A DNA stretch of 64,000 bases from Nesterenkonia ebinurensis (lineage in GTDB: Bacteria > Actinomycetota > Actinomycetes > Actinomycetales > Micrococcaceae), in contig NZ_VWNF01000032.1 in NCBI RefSeq assembly GCF_008711175.1, forward strand, positions 248,001 through 312,000. The letters run 5' to 3'. Positions 1 through 9,291 of the stretch are shown piece by piece (position 1 is the first letter of the stretch; each line of letters starts with the position of its first letter). The notes beneath the pieces were generated by a model, which ran no database searches, was not told the DNA's origin, and saw only the letters and a list, made by a program, of their open reading frames with translations. Made by a program: the position numbers and the translations under genes.

Positions 1-459
1 GGTGGCGGCGTCGTTGTCCTCCACCAGTTCCCCCTCATACACCCCAGAGACTTGTTTGCGCGGCTCGCCCAAGGCGCGGCTGGCGCCGAGCTCATCACGG
101 GTGCGGTGAATGATGACCGAGACGTCATCGAACTCATAGGGCATGGGTGCCTGGGGCTTGTGCACGGTGATGGTCACCGCCTGGATGCGGTCGTCCAGCC
201 CCAGGATCCGCGCGGCACACTCGGCGGCGATCCGTTCGATCAGCCGGTAGGACTCGCCGGTGACCACCTGCTCGATGTCGAAGGCCACATCGGCGTAGGA
301 GATGGTGTCCTCCAGATTGTCGGTGCGGCCGGCCGCAGCCAGGTCCACCTGCACCTCAGCGTCGATCACAAATGGCTGGGCGGTGCTGCGCTCATCGGGG
401 AGCACACCATGGGTTCCTTCGAACCGCAGGCCGGTCAGCCGGATCAGATCGTAGCCCAT
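1..459 (-). CDS. folB: Dihydroneopterin aldolase FolB (3'-truncated by window; possible FolB-FolK fusion)
   Basis: The protein begins at ATG 459 and runs off the left edge; 153 residues are visible. FolB converts 7,8-dihydroneopterin to 6-hydroxymethyl-dihydropterin in folate synthesis. The conserved GTHGVLPDE stretch near residue 15 and the VHKP motif holding the family's lysine near residue 100 are both present. FolB is normally about 120 residues, but this frame continues past that point with an acidic linker. In many actinobacteria folK follows or is fused, so a fusion is likely but cannot be seen here. It is the last visible gene of the minus-strand folate cluster, separated from folP by an ABC ATPase gene. 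Confidence 0.9.
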   Translation of the reverse strand, partial: MGYDLIRLTGLRFEGTHGVLPDERSTAQPFVIDAEVQVDLAAAGRTDNLEDTISYADVAFDIEQVVTGESYRLIERIAAECAARILGLDDRIQAVTITVHKPQAPMPYEFDDVSVIIHRTRDELGASRALGEPRKQVSGVYEGELVEDNDAAT

Positions 460-488
460 GCTTTAAGGCTACAGTGCTTATGCGGTGG

Positions 489-1217
489 TCAGACCAGGCG
501 CGTCACCGTGTGTGCTGAGGCGATGACCTCGGGGTCGTGGCTGGCCACCAGGACCGCGGCCCCGGAGCTGGCGGCGGTGTGCATTGCCTCAATCACCGTA
601 TTGGCGGTATTGCGGTCCAGGCTGGCGGTGGGCTCGTCCAGGGCCAGGGCGGTGGGTTCCAGCAACAGGCCACGCACGATTGCCAGCCGCTGTCGCTCAC
701 CGCCGGAGAGGCTGCGCGCTTTTTGCCGCGTGGCGGCTGCCAGGCCGAAGCGTTCCAACAGCTCATTGGCGCGCTGGGTGATCTCTGCAGTGATGCCTTC
801 GGGCATGGCGGGGATGAGCACATTGTCCAGCACGGTGAGCTCCTCGATGACTGTGGCTCCTTGGTCCACATACCCCATGTGTTGACGCCGGGCTGCGGCC
901 AGCTGCTTGTGGTTCAGACCCACGATGGCGGACTCGGCCCAGCGCACTTCGCCTGAGGTGGGGGTCTGGGTGGCGGTGGCCACCCGCAGCAGGGAGGTCT
1001 TGCCGGAGCCGGATCGGCCGGCCAGGCAGTGCACCGCGCCCTGCGGGATGGTGAGGCTGAAATCCTGAACGATGACCCGCTCATTGCCGTCAGCCTCGGT
1101 GTAACGAATGGTCACGCCCTCCAACTCCACCGCTGGTGGACCGGTGGGCACCGGTCGTTGGACTTCGGCGCCCAGGATGTCGGCGGAGTGTTTGCGGCGT
1201 TTGAGCAATCCCCTCAT
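489..1217 (-). CDS. ABC transporter ATP-binding protein (orphan)
   Basis: A 242-residue ATPase of the LolD/MacB-like type. Walker A GRSGSGKT lies at residues 67-74, the Q-loop glutamine at 120 (YVDQG), the signature LSGGERQ at 171-177 and Walker B with catalytic glutamate in ALALDEPTASLD at about 191-202. The ATP-binding features are complete, so it should be active. No permease or binding protein is adjacent: it sits between folP and folB in the same orientation, an unusual place, because folP and folB are usually next to each other in actinobacteria. Substrate and partner cannot be told from the sequence. It may pair with a permease encoded elsewhere. Confidence 0.85.
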   Translation of the reverse strand: MRGLLKRRKHSADILGAEVQRPVPTGPPAVELEGVTIRYTEADGNERVIVQDFSLTIPQGAVHCLAGRSGSGKTSLLRVATATQTPTSGEVRWAESAIVGLNHKQLAAARRQHMGYVDQGATVIEELTVLDNVLIPAMPEGITAEITQRANELLERFGLAAATRQKARSLSGGERQRLAIVRGLLLEPTALALDEPTASLDRNTANTVIEAMHTAASSGAAVLVASHDPEVIASAHTVTRLV

Positions 1218-1259
1218 GGCTATCCACCTTACACAGTTCGCTCGGGGCGGGAATGGAAT

Positions 1260-2156
1260 TTACGACCCCTGATTGAGCCGAGTGGAGAACGGCACGGGCG
1301 CCGGGTCTTCCGAGATTGAGGAGCGTGCGCGAAGCGAGACCGCCTGCAGCACCTTGAGCGTGTCGACGTTGGGTTGAGGAGCATGCACCCTGACCGCCCA
1401 GCAGCCGACCTGTGCGGCAAGCATACTCAGTGCCGCAGTGGCGGTCTCCCGCTGTTCGGCTGGCCGAGCGGTGCCGTGCGGATCTGCGAGCAGGGTGCCA
1501 AGGAAGCCCTTGCGGGAGGCCCCGAAGAGCACCCGCTGGCCCAGCGCTGTGAACTGGTCAAGGTTGCAGATCAGCTCCCAGTTCTGCTGATGTGTCTTGG
1601 CGAAGCCAATACCGGGGTCCAGGATGATCCTCTCCGGCACCACCCCGGCGTCCACGTAGAGCTGGCGGATCTGGAGCAGTTCGGCGATCACCTCTGCAGT
1701 GACATCGGTGTACTGGGTCTTGGACTGCATGGTCTGGGGGTCGTCCCGATTATGGGTGATGACCACATCACAGCCGTAGTCTGCGATGACCTGCGGCATA
1801 TGCGGATCGGTGAGCAGCCCAGAGACATCATTGATGATCAGCTCCTGAGCACGTGAGCCCGCCAGCTCCAGCACAGCCCGGGCGGTCTGCGAATGCCGAG
1901 TGTCGATGGAGAGCTGAATCGGAAGCTCCAGCAGCTCTTTGAGCACAGGAATCACTCGGCGCTGCTCTTCGGCCGGGTCCACCGGCTCGGCACCCGGCCT
2001 GGTGGATTCCCCGCCGATGTCGATGAGCTGCGCACCGTGGGTAATCAACTGGTGGGCGTGCTGGACTGCGGCCGCGGCGTCGTCGTTGTACCGTCCACCG
2101 TCAGAGAAACTGTCCGGGGTGACGTTGAGGATCCCCATCACCAAAGTGCCGACCAA
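1260..2156 (-). CDS. folP: Dihydropteroate synthase FolP
   Basis: Joins 6-hydroxymethyl-dihydropterin pyrophosphate to p-aminobenzoate, the step blocked by sulfonamides. Family motifs are complete: GILNVTPDSFSDGG near the N-terminus, IDIGGESTRPG, and FGASRKGFLG with a later RVHAP. The open frame reaches GTG 2165, but the ribosome-binding sequence AAGAGG overlaps that codon. It lies exactly 8 nt before TTG 2156, so I place the start there (298 residues). The last ~25 residues (SSISEDPAPVPFSTRLNQ...) are encoded by copy A of the dispersed repeat at 1270-1341 and are not part of the TIM-barrel core. An inverted-repeat element lies directly upstream, between folE and folP. Confidence 0.92.
   Translation of the reverse strand: MVGTLVMGILNVTPDSFSDGGRYNDDAAAAVQHAHQLITHGAQLIDIGGESTRPGAEPVDPAEEQRRVIPVLKELLELPIQLSIDTRHSQTARAVLELAGSRAQELIINDVSGLLTDPHMPQVIADYGCDVVITHNRDDPQTMQSKTQYTDVTAEVIAELLQIRQLYVDAGVVPERIILDPGIGFAKTHQQNWELICNLDQFTALGQRVLFGASRKGFLGTLLADPHGTARPAEQRETATAALSMLAAQVGCWAVRVHAPQPNVDTLKVLQAVSLRARSSISEDPAPVPFSTRLNQGS
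1270..1341 (+). repeat. Dispersed coding repeat, copy A (inside folP 3' end)
   Basis: Shares the core GATTGAGCCGAG (1271-1282) and a later CCGAGATTGAGGAGCG-like part with copies at 15677-15761 (ccsB) and 19131-19210 (resA). It is translated on the minus strand as the FolP C-terminal tail. Confidence 0.7.
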
Positions 2157-2174
2157 TTCGCCCACCTCTTTCTC

Positions 2175-2240
2175 GAGTGCATGATTTGTGCACTATTTTC
2201 GTCCACATAAACGCCAAATTACTGCACAAATCACGCACTC
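2175..2240. repeat. Long inverted-repeat element, copy 1 (18-nt arms, 30-nt loop)
   Basis: Left arm GAGTGCATGATTTGTGCA (2175-2192) and right arm 2223-2240 are inverted repeats matching at 17 of 18 positions, separated by 30 nt. A second copy with the same arm sequence and the same loop length is at 25877-25942. Here it lies between the folE stop and the folP start, ending about 10 bp from the folP ribosome-binding site. It could affect folE-to-folP transcription or folP translation, or be a small non-autonomous mobile repeat. No transposase is linked. Confidence 0.8.
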
Positions 2241-2280
2241 AACGCTGGGGGAGGCTAAGGACAGGCGCAGCGGGCACCTG

Positions 2281-2844
2281 TCAGGAGTGCAGGATGAGGC
2301 TCATCGCCTCGGACCGGGTGGCCGCACTGCGCAGGGCACCGCGGACCGCGGAGGTCACGGTCTTAGCACCGGGCTTGGCGGCCCCGCGCATGGACATGCA
2401 CAGGTGCTCGGCCTCAATCACCACGATCACGCCTTGGGGCTGCAGATGTTCCATGAGCGAATCAGCTATCTGGGTGGTCAGCTGCTCCTGGACCTGGGGT
2501 CGCTTGGCGTAGATATCCACCAGCCGAGCCAGCTTGGACAGCCCGGTGACCTTGCCCTCCTCCGCGGGGATGTATCCCACATGAGCGTTGCCGTAGAAAG
2601 GCACCAGGTGGTGCTCGCACATCGAGTAGAAGGGCACATCGCGGACCAGCACCAGCTCCTGGTGGCCGATGTCGAAGGTGGTGCCGAGCAGCTCGGCCGG
2701 ATCCTGCCTCAGCCCGGCGAACGCCTCCGCATAGGCCTTGGCCACCCGGGTCGGGGTCTCGCGCAGCCCTTCCCGGGCGGGGTCCTCCCCCACTGCGAGC
2801 AGGATCTCCCGGATGGCTGCCTCAATCCTGGGAAGATCTACCAT
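2281..2844 (-). CDS. folE: GTP cyclohydrolase I FolE
   Basis: First enzyme of folate synthesis: opens GTP to dihydroneopterin triphosphate. The zinc-site motif [10 protein letters not shown] and the later EHLCMSMRG, which supplies the second cysteine ligand, are intact. I choose ATG 2844 (187 residues); the frame extends a few codons further to a TTG without a better ribosome-binding site. The start overlaps the end of ftsH by 23 nt, so the two are probably translationally coupled. It precedes folP with the inverted-repeat element in between. Confidence 0.94.
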   Translation of the reverse strand: MVDLPRIEAAIREILLAVGEDPAREGLRETPTRVAKAYAEAFAGLRQDPAELLGTTFDIGHQELVLVRDVPFYSMCEHHLVPFYGNAHVGYIPAEEGKVTGLSKLARLVDIYAKRPQVQEQLTTQIADSLMEHLQPQGVIVVIEAEHLCMSMRGAAKPGAKTVTSAVRGALRSAATRSEAMSLILHS

Positions 2845-4750
2845 TGACCGTTTCGCCTTCAATCACGATCGGACGGTTCTCGGAAGACTCCCAGACGTCC
2901 CGCTTTGGCCGCTTCTTCACGTCCTTGAAGATCTCGGCGACCTCCTTGGCGTTCAGTGTCTCCACGCGCAGCAGTTCCTCGGCCAGCCGGTCGAGCACGT
3001 CCCGGTTCTCGGTGAGCGCCCAGTAGGCCTCGTCATGGGCCTCATCGATGATGCTGCGCACCTCGGAGTCTACGATCGCGGCGAGTTCCTCGGAGTAGTC
3101 CTTGCCGGTGGTCATCTCCTTGCCCAGGAAGGGGTTGGTGTCCCCGGAGCCGAGCTTGACCGAGCCGACCTTCGCACTCATGCCGTACTCGGTGACCATC
3201 TTCCGGGCGGTCTCGGTGGCTTTCTGGATATCGTTGGCCGCTCCAGTGGAAGGGTCCTGGAAGATGATCTCCTCGGCCACCCGGCCGCCCATGGCGTAGG
3301 CGATGGTGTCCAGCAGCTCGTTGCGTGTGGTGGAGTATTTGTCATCCTCCGGGATCACCATGGTGTAGCCCAGGGCGCGGCCGCGGGGCAGGATGGTGAT
3401 CTTGGTGACCGGGGCGGAGTAATTCAGTGCTGCAGCCACCAGGGCGTGGCCGCCCTCGTGGTAGGCGGTGACCTTGCGCTCGTGGTCCTTCATCAGGCGG
3501 GTGCGCTTCTGCGGGCCGGCCATCACCCGGTCGATGGCCTCATCGATGGCACGGTCGTCGATGAGGTCGGCATTGGAACGGGCGGTCAGCAGTGCAGCCT
3601 CGTTGAGCACATTGGCCAGGTCCGCACCGGTGAACCCGGGAGTTTTGCGCGCTACCTGCTGCAAGTCCAGGTCATCCACCATCGGTTTGCCCTTGGAGTG
3701 GACCTTCAGGATCTGCCTGCGGCCGGCGAAGTCAGGGGCCTCCACCGGGATCTGCCGGTCGAACCGGCCGGGGCGCAGCAGTGCAGGGTCCAGCACATCG
3801 GGCCGGTTGGTAGCCGCGATGACGATGATATTGGCGTTGGCGTCGAAGCCGTCCATTTCCACCAGCAGCTGGTTCAGGGTCTGCTCACGCTCGTCGTTGC
3901 CGCCGCCCACGCCGGCGCCACGCTGGCGGCCCACGGCGTCAATCTCGTCCACAAAGAGGATGGCCGGGGAGTTCTCCTTAGCCTGTTTGAACAGGTCGCG
4001 GACCCGGGAGGCGCCCACGCCCACGAACATCTCCACGAAGTCGGAGCCGGAGATCGAGTAGAAGGAGCCACCAGCCTCACCGGCCACCGCTTTGGCCAGC
4101 AGGGTCTTACCGGTGCCGGGCGGCCCGTAGAGCAGCACACCCTTGGGGATCTTGGCACCCAGGCGCTGGAACTTCTCTGGCTCGGAGAGGAACTCCTTGA
4201 TCTCGTGCAGCTCCTCGACGGCCTCCTCGGCTCCGGCCACATCCTCGAAAGTCACCTGTGGCATGTCCTTGTCGAACATCTTGGCCTTGGACTTGCCGAA
4301 CTGCATCACCCGGTTTCCGCCACCGGACATCCGCAGGATCAGCCAGATGAAGATCGCGGCGATGATCAAGAACGGAATCATGAACCCGAGCATGGACAGC
4401 AGCCAGTTGGACTGCTCCGGCTCATCGGTATAACCGTCCAGGTCGGCACCAGCGATGGACTCAGCCACAGTCTCTGCCCGAGCCTGGGAGAAGTGGAAGT
4501 GGACGGCGTCGTCGTATGTTGTGCCGTCCAGCTCGAAGGACTCTGCCAGGGTGAGGTCCACCCGTGAGTCGCCGTCGTCGATCCTGGCCTCAGCGACCCG
4601 ACCCTCGTCCAGCAGCTCCATTCCCACATTAGTGTCCACGCGCTGGCCGGCGCCGGAGGAGCTGAACAGCATCGGGACGACCACAAGCAGGACCAGCACT
4701 GCCAGGAGAATCCAGAACAGCGGCCCGGTGAAGATCTTCTTGAAGTTCAT
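2822..4750 (-). CDS. ftsH: ATP-dependent zinc metalloprotease FtsH
   Basis: Membrane-anchored hexameric AAA+ protease of 642 residues. Two transmembrane helices (about 11-29 and 117-139) flank a short extracytoplasmic domain. Walker A GPPGTGKT is at 209-216, Walker B ILFVDEID at about 264-271, the second region of homology [18 protein letters not shown] follows, and the zinc-binding HEGGH is at 431-435. All catalytic elements are intact. It degrades misfolded membrane proteins and some short-lived cytosolic regulators. It lies downstream of hpt, from which it is separated by about 190 bp that should hold its promoter, and overlaps folE. Confidence 0.97.
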   Translation of the reverse strand: MNFKKIFTGPLFWILLAVLVLLVVVPMLFSSSGAGQRVDTNVGMELLDEGRVAEARIDDGDSRVDLTLAESFELDGTTYDDAVHFHFSQARAETVAESIAGADLDGYTDEPEQSNWLLSMLGFMIPFLIIAAIFIWLILRMSGGGNRVMQFGKSKAKMFDKDMPQVTFEDVAGAEEAVEELHEIKEFLSEPEKFQRLGAKIPKGVLLYGPPGTGKTLLAKAVAGEAGGSFYSISGSDFVEMFVGVGASRVRDLFKQAKENSPAILFVDEIDAVGRQRGAGVGGGNDEREQTLNQLLVEMDGFDANANIIVIAATNRPDVLDPALLRPGRFDRQIPVEAPDFAGRRQILKVHSKGKPMVDDLDLQQVARKTPGFTGADLANVLNEAALLTARSNADLIDDRAIDEAIDRVMAGPQKRTRLMKDHERKVTAYHEGGHALVAAALNYSAPVTKITILPRGRALGYTMVIPEDDKYSTTRNELLDTIAYAMGGRVAEEIIFQDPSTGAANDIQKATETARKMVTEYGMSAKVGSVKLGSGDTNPFLGKEMTTGKDYSEELAAIVDSEVRSIIDEAHDEAYWALTENRDVLDRLAEELLRVETLNAKEVAEIFKDVKKRPKRDVWESSENRPIVIEGETVNGRSSQD

Positions 4751-4940
4751 GCAGCTCCGTGACGCGCGGATGATGGGGTCAGCTGTACACGGTACTAGAG
4801 CACGACGCCGCCCGGTAAACCAAGATGCCCAAAGTTCGCCTCAGGCGGAGGATGGGCACCTGGTTTCCCGCCTGAAGGCGGTGATGAGCTTCAATTGCCT
4901 CGGCGCAGCTCGAGCAAGCTCGGCTGTGCGCTCAGCCCAA
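4751..4940. promoter_or_regulatory. hpt-ftsH intergenic region with hairpins
   Basis: Contains an imperfect stem-loop at 4903-4931 (GCGCAGC...GCTGTGCGC, with an inner GAGC-AA-GCTC) just after the hpt stop, a plausible hpt terminator, and a second GC-rich inverted repeat near 4828-4858. The ftsH promoter must lie here, but I cannot point to convincing -35/-10 boxes. Confidence 0.4.
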
Positions 4941-5492
4941 TCACTGGTAGACGTGGGGGGCGAGGATGCCGATGCAGTCGAGGTTGCGGTACTTCTCGGC
5001 GAAGTCCAGGCCGTAGCCGACCACGAACTTGTTCGGGATGTCGAAGCCGACGTACTTCACCTCGATCTGGACCTTGGCGGCCTCGGGCTTGCGCAGCAGG
5101 GTGCAGATCTCCACGCTGGCCGGGCCGCGGGACTCCAGGTTGGCCTTCAGCCAGCTGAGGGTCAGGCCGGAGTCGATGATGTCCTCCACGATCAGCACAT
5201 GTCGGTTCATCAGATCGGCGTCGAGATCCTTCAGAATCCGCACCACGCCGGAGGACTTGGTGCCGGAGCCGTAGGAGGACACGGCCATCCAGTCCATGGC
5301 GATATGCGAGGTCAGCGCCCGGGACAGATCGGCCATGACCATCACCGCGCCCTTGAGCACCCCCACAATGAGCACGTCCTTATCGGCGTAGTCGCGATCG
5401 ATATCGGCGGCGAGCTCATCGATCCGAGCCTGGATCTCATCAGCGGTGTAGAGAACTTCTTCGAGGTCGTCTTTGACGTCCTGGGAATCCAT
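4941..5492 (-). CDS. hpt: Hypoxanthine phosphoribosyltransferase
   Basis: Purine-salvage enzyme that converts hypoxanthine or guanine plus PRPP to IMP or GMP. The 183-residue length fits the family. The PRPP-binding loop [13 protein letters not shown] and the substrate-loop segment [11 protein letters not shown] are both visible, as is the C-terminal [17 protein letters not shown] 5492 is the start. It sits between tilS and ftsH, the order usual in actinobacteria and many firmicutes. Confidence 0.95.
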   Translation of the reverse strand: MDSQDVKDDLEEVLYTADEIQARIDELAADIDRDYADKDVLIVGVLKGAVMVMADLSRALTSHIAMDWMAVSSYGSGTKSSGVVRILKDLDADLMNRHVLIVEDIIDSGLTLSWLKANLESRGPASVEICTLLRKPEAAKVQIEVKYVGFDIPNKFVVGYGLDFAEKYRNLDCIGILAPHVYQ

Positions 5493-5546
5493 CGGTTCCG
5501 CAGTGCTCCTTGGTCTCAGCCGCGCCCGCCGATCAGCGGACGGTTC

Positions 5547-6629
5547 TCACCCCGATGGCGGAACAACCACCAGTTTTCCATAATCTGAGGTGCCGCGCGC
5601 ACCCCGGTGAACTGTGACATACCCTGCCAACTCCACGGGCCCGGCCGAACGGCTCCCGGTGACCAACTTCTCCACCGCCGAGAGCCGCTCGAAGCTGGGA
5701 TTGGCTCCGCCGGCAGCTGCCACGGCCAGGGCCAGCACGCGACGCCGGATTGCCGGGGGCTGTGCCCGCAGAGGCTTGAGCTTCAGCCGCAGTGCGCCGG
5801 CAGGATCGGGGTCCTCCAGCAGGGTGGGGAAGACCTCTTTGGCCTGGTTCTCTAGGTAGTCCGCGTCGGCGGCCGCGATCTGTGCGGTGCGGATAAGAGA
5901 CTCCCGGAACGATGTCGTCAGCTCCCGCTCCAGATACGGCAGCACCTGGGTACGGACTTTGGAGCGCAGGTACCGCGGGTCAGAGTTGGCCGGATCCTCC
6001 CACCAGTCCAGGTCATGATGGCGGCAGATCGCTTCGGTGTCGGCCCGGGTCAGGTGCAGCATCGGCCTGCGGAACGGCCCGCGTGCAGGTGGGATTCCGG
6101 CCAGGGAGCGGGTCCCGGAACCGCGGGCCAAACCCAGCAGCACCTGTTCGGCCTGGTCATCAGCGGTGTGGGCCAGCAGGATCCGGGTAGCGCCGAGCTC
6201 AGTCATCGCCTGTCGGAACGCCTGGTAGCGGCCGGTCCGAGCGGCTGCCTCCGGTCCCAGTGAAGACTCCGGGTCCACATCTGCGGAGTAGATCCGCACC
6301 GGGCCCAGCCCCAGAGACTTGAGCTGGCTGACTGTTCTGCCTGAGACCTCCACACTGTCCGGGTGAAGATGGTGATCAACGACGACGCCGCCCACTTTCG
6401 CATCTGCCAGCGGGCCGGTGGTGCGCCTGTGATGCCAGGCGGCCGCCGCAGCCAGCGCCAGCGAGTCCGCCCCGCCGGAGCAGGCCACCAGGGTGAGGCC
6501 TTGAGGGTTCAGTGCTTCTCCAACAGCTTTCCGAGCACGATGGAGCGACTGAGGTGCTTTAGCCACAGCGCTGTTCCCGGCCACGGAGGAACCCCGCTCG
6601 CCTCTCGGCAAGCTTTGGCTCGCCATCAC
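5547..6629 (-). CDS. tilS: tRNA(Ile)-lysidine synthetase TilS
   Basis: ATP-dependent enzyme that modifies C34 of the tRNA-Ile CAU anticodon with lysine so that it reads AUA instead of AUG; essential in most bacteria. The PP-loop signature SGGADSLALA lies near residue 55, followed by the family's HTADDQAEQVLLGLARGSG motif. About 360 residues from the GTG at 6629; an adjacent ATG at 6626 is equally possible, and the N-terminal ~40 residues look non-conserved, so a later start cannot be excluded. Lies directly downstream of the DUF2342 gene. Confidence 0.93.
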   Translation of the reverse strand: MMASQSLPRGERGSSVAGNSAVAKAPQSLHRARKAVGEALNPQGLTLVACSGGADSLALAAAAAWHHRRTTGPLADAKVGGVVVDHHLHPDSVEVSGRTVSQLKSLGLGPVRIYSADVDPESSLGPEAAARTGRYQAFRQAMTELGATRILLAHTADDQAEQVLLGLARGSGTRSLAGIPPARGPFRRPMLHLTRADTEAICRHHDLDWWEDPANSDPRYLRSKVRTQVLPYLERELTTSFRESLIRTAQIAAADADYLENQAKEVFPTLLEDPDPAGALRLKLKPLRAQPPAIRRRVLALAVAAAGGANPSFERLSAVEKLVTGSRSAGPVELAGYVTVHRGARGTSDYGKLVVVPPSG

Positions 6630-6644
6630 GCCTGAAGAGCGCCT

Positions 6645-7838
6645 TCATGGGCGCATGCCCATCCGTTCGATCCACAGGTCAGGGTCGTGCAGCTCCTTCT
6701 CGGTGGGCAGATGCTCCGGGGTTTCCCAGATGGTGTTGAACCGCTGCATGCCGATACGCTCCACAAGATGGCCCACGAACTTCTGGCCGTCGCGGTACTG
6801 AGCAGCTTTGACGTCCAGCTGCAGGAGCCTGCGGACCAGCTTCTCCAGCGGGGAGCGGTCCTTGCCGCGGTCCTCGAACCGGCGGCGGATGGTGCGCACC
6901 GTGGGCACGATGGAGGCGTCCACTGCGTCCATCACCACATTGGCGTGGCCCTCCAGCAGGCTCATCACTGCGGTGATCTGGGACATGGTCTCGCGGTCCT
7001 CGGGAGACTGGATGGCCTCCAGGAGACGGTTGCGAGGTGAAGGCTGCTCTTCGGCGGCCTTCTTCTCCTTGAGTTCGGCACGCAGGTTCTTGACCGCCTC
7101 GGCCAAGCGCTGCGGCAGCGAGTCGGCCTGACTCATGGTGGAGGTAGAGAGCGCGGTGATCTTCTCCTTCAGATACTCGGCCAGCCAAGGGGCGGCGGCG
7201 AACTGCACCCGGTGAGTCTGCTCGTGCAGGCAGACCCAGAGCCGGAAGTCGGACCGCCGCACGTTGAGCTCCCGGGCCACGTTGACAACGTTGGGGGCCA
7301 CCAGCAGCAGGCGGCCGTGGGGGGCGGCGGGTGAGGAGTGGAAGGGGTCGAATTGGCCCAGCACATTGGCCGAGAGGAAGGCCAGCACTCCGCCGAGCTC
7401 AGTCCCGGTGGCGGCGGAGCCGAAGACCTGAGCGGTGGACCCTTCCTTGAGCAGCTCGGGCTTCTTTTCCGCAGCGGCCTCCAGTGCCGGGGCCAACAGC
7501 TCCCGGAAGCTGGAGGTGTTGGCGGCCGACCAACCGGGCCGGTCCACCACCAGCACCGCTCGGTCGCTTTCCGCGCCGTCCTTCCGGCGCTCCGGCTGCC
7601 CTGCTGCCTCGACTTGGATGTCCTCACCCAGCCCTTTGGCGGCGTCCAGCCCGGTGATGTTGTAGACGTGGCCGACCGAATCAGCAGCGGCCTGGCGCAG
7701 ATCAGCAACCTCCTGGGCAGCTTCGGCGCGCTTGAGCTTGGGTCCGGGCGGCACCAGCCGTCCGGCAGTGGTCCGGGCGACTTCCCAGTTGATGATCAGT
7801 TCAGCGGCCGGGGTCTGTGCTTCAGGGGCGGCAGTCAT
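6645..7838 (-). CDS. DUF2342 family zinc-dependent metalloprotease-like protein
   Basis: A 397-residue protein from ATG 7838; the open frame goes further upstream but overlaps the neighbouring membrane gene and is not conserved-looking. It carries HEQTH at residues 205-209 inside WVCLHEQTHRVQF, the zinc-metallopeptidase motif of this actinobacterial family, which is often annotated as zinc-dependent metalloprotease or coenzyme F420-associated protein. The C-terminal half is rich in helix and charge (GHANVVMDAVDASIVPTVR). The family usually lies next to tilS, as here. The true substrate is unknown and no F420 gene is in view. Confidence 0.85.
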   Translation of the reverse strand: MTAAPEAQTPAAELIINWEVARTTAGRLVPPGPKLKRAEAAQEVADLRQAAADSVGHVYNITGLDAAKGLGEDIQVEAAGQPERRKDGAESDRAVLVVDRPGWSAANTSSFRELLAPALEAAAEKKPELLKEGSTAQVFGSAATGTELGGVLAFLSANVLGQFDPFHSSPAAPHGRLLLVAPNVVNVARELNVRRSDFRLWVCLHEQTHRVQFAAAPWLAEYLKEKITALSTSTMSQADSLPQRLAEAVKNLRAELKEKKAAEEQPSPRNRLLEAIQSPEDRETMSQITAVMSLLEGHANVVMDAVDASIVPTVRTIRRRFEDRGKDRSPLEKLVRRLLQLDVKAAQYRDGQKFVGHLVERIGMQRFNTIWETPEHLPTEKELHDPDLWIERMGMRP

Positions 7839-7864
7839 ACACCAATCACACCACAGGGGAACAC

Positions 7865-8287
7865 TCAGCGGGAGTCTGGGCGGTGCCGCAGCGAGATGAT
7901 TGTTCCGGTCATGAGCGCGCCCAGGGCAGGCAGGTAGAACATGCCTATGCTGAACAGCGCGAGCACCACAAAGCCGCCCAGCAGTACCAGACTGAGCAGA
8001 GGGAGTATCGCGCGGGCGGTTCCACGGGCCAGCAGCGGCAACAAGGTGATCACCACCGGGACGGCAAGCAGGATAAGAACCCATGGGCCATGTTCGGCCA
8101 GCAGCGTGACCGATTCAGTCACCCCCGGCTGACCATCCGTCTCGGTGCTGATACTGCCGGCGGGGATCAGCAGCAGAGCCAACGACGCCGCCAGGGCCAG
8201 TCCCGCGGCCAGCATGAGGAAGAAGCGGGCATGCCGGGCCGCACTGGTGGATATCCTCGGCTCGGGCCTGGTCTGGGTCTGCGTCAT
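7865..8287 (-). CDS. Small integral membrane protein, function unknown
   Basis: A 140-residue protein with a short basic N-terminus and three or four hydrophobic helices (about residues 22-42, 68-86, 91-111 and 113-130). No enzymatic motif is recognised. It is in the same orientation as the DUF2342 gene, 27 bp upstream of it, and may be cotranscribed. It is divergent from the methyltransferase gene at 8406. The hydrophobic pattern and GC-rich codon use support a real gene. Confidence 0.6.
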   Translation of the reverse strand: MTQTQTRPEPRISTSAARHARFFLMLAAGLALAASLALLLIPAGSISTETDGQPGVTESVTLLAEHGPWVLILLAVPVVITLLPLLARGTARAILPLLSLVLLGGFVVLALFSIGMFYLPALGALMTGTIISLRHRPDSR

Positions 8288-8405
8288 CTCATACCGCCTT
8301 TCTTAGAGGTCACACCGATAAGTCGTAACACAGGCACTCCGCAGTCTGTCTGCTCGCTGCAGCAGAGATTATTCGGCGTAACCTCTCTCCGATAGCGTAA
8401 ACCCC

Positions 8406-9218
8406 ATGCTCCGAAGAAGAGAAGAGCCCAGCGAGCCGGCGCCGCAGCCGCTCGACGGTCCGTGGACTGAGGATCCCGAGTTCGTGAAGCTCTATGACGT
8501 GGAGAACCAGAGGCTGTGGGATGTCGACTTCTACCTGGAACTGGTCGAGGAACTGGGCGCGAAGCGGGTGCTGGATATCGGTTGCGGAACCGGTGTGATG
8601 GCGCTGCGCCTTGCCCAGCACAGGCTGCAGGTCACCGGCGTTGATCCCGCCGACGCCATGATCGATATCGCCGAGCGACGGGTTCGGGAGGCCGGAGTGA
8701 GCAGCCGCGTGGAACTGATCCGGGGCACGACAGCCGAGACCCCGGCGTCGTCCTTCGACTTTGCGTTAATGATGGGGCACGTGGCCCAGTACTTCCTGAG
8801 CCGGGCAGAGTGGGACCAGGTGCTGGCCGACACCTACCGGGCGCTGGCGCCTGGCGGCTGGCTGGCCTTCGAATCGCGCAACCCGCAGGGCATGGCCGCC
8901 GACGCCTGGGACGAGGAGTCCACCCGGACGACCCAGCCCCACCCGGACGGCGGCGAGTTCGCCTCCTGGCTTGAGGTGGTCGGGATCGCGCACGACGATG
9001 CCGACGGACCGCTGATCACTGCACGGGGGCACAATATCTTCCCCGACGGACGGCACATCACTGCTGACGAGCCGCTGCGCTACCGTCCGCTGCCGGTGCT
9101 GCATAAGTCTCTGGAGCAGGCTGGCTTCGTGGTCGAGGAGGTCTGGGGAGACTGGGACCGCTCGCCGGTGGAACCGGACTCTCCCGAACTGATCATCCTT
9201 GCCTGCAGACCCCGCTGA
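8406..9218 (+). CDS. Class I SAM-dependent methyltransferase
   Basis: 270 residues. The SAM-binding motif I VLDIGCGTGVMALRLA lies near residues 56-71, followed by VTGVDPADAMIDIAERR (acidic end of strand 2) and FDFALMMGHVAQYF (motif of the Methyltransf_25/11 type). The substrate is not predictable; the C-terminal part resembles small-molecule methyltransferases of actinobacteria. ATG 8406 starts after a divergent intergenic region of about 120 bp. It appears to stand alone, with a membrane protein gene following in the same orientation. Confidence 0.85.
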   Translation: MLRRREEPSEPAPQPLDGPWTEDPEFVKLYDVENQRLWDVDFYLELVEELGAKRVLDIGCGTGVMALRLAQHRLQVTGVDPADAMIDIAERRVREAGVSSRVELIRGTTAETPASSFDFALMMGHVAQYFLSRAEWDQVLADTYRALAPGGWLAFESRNPQGMAADAWDEESTRTTQPHPDGGEFASWLEVVGIAHDDADGPLITARGHNIFPDGRHITADEPLRYRPLPVLHKSLEQAGFVVEEVWGDWDRSPVEPDSPELIILACRPR

Positions 9219-9291
9219 CCCCCCTTTTGGTTCAGTACTGTGCTTCGATAGAGTAGCTAGTGACAGATGTCGCAGTGCGGAGGTGTTTCAT

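Noticed and set aside
2157-2165. GTG 2165 as the folP start
   Set aside because: The ribosome-binding sequence AAGAGG overlaps this codon, whereas it is 8 nt from TTG 2156.
2738-4567. 609-codon open frame on the plus strand opposite ftsH
   Set aside because: It is the antisense shadow of ftsH in GC-rich DNA; ftsH has full catalytic motifs and this frame has none.
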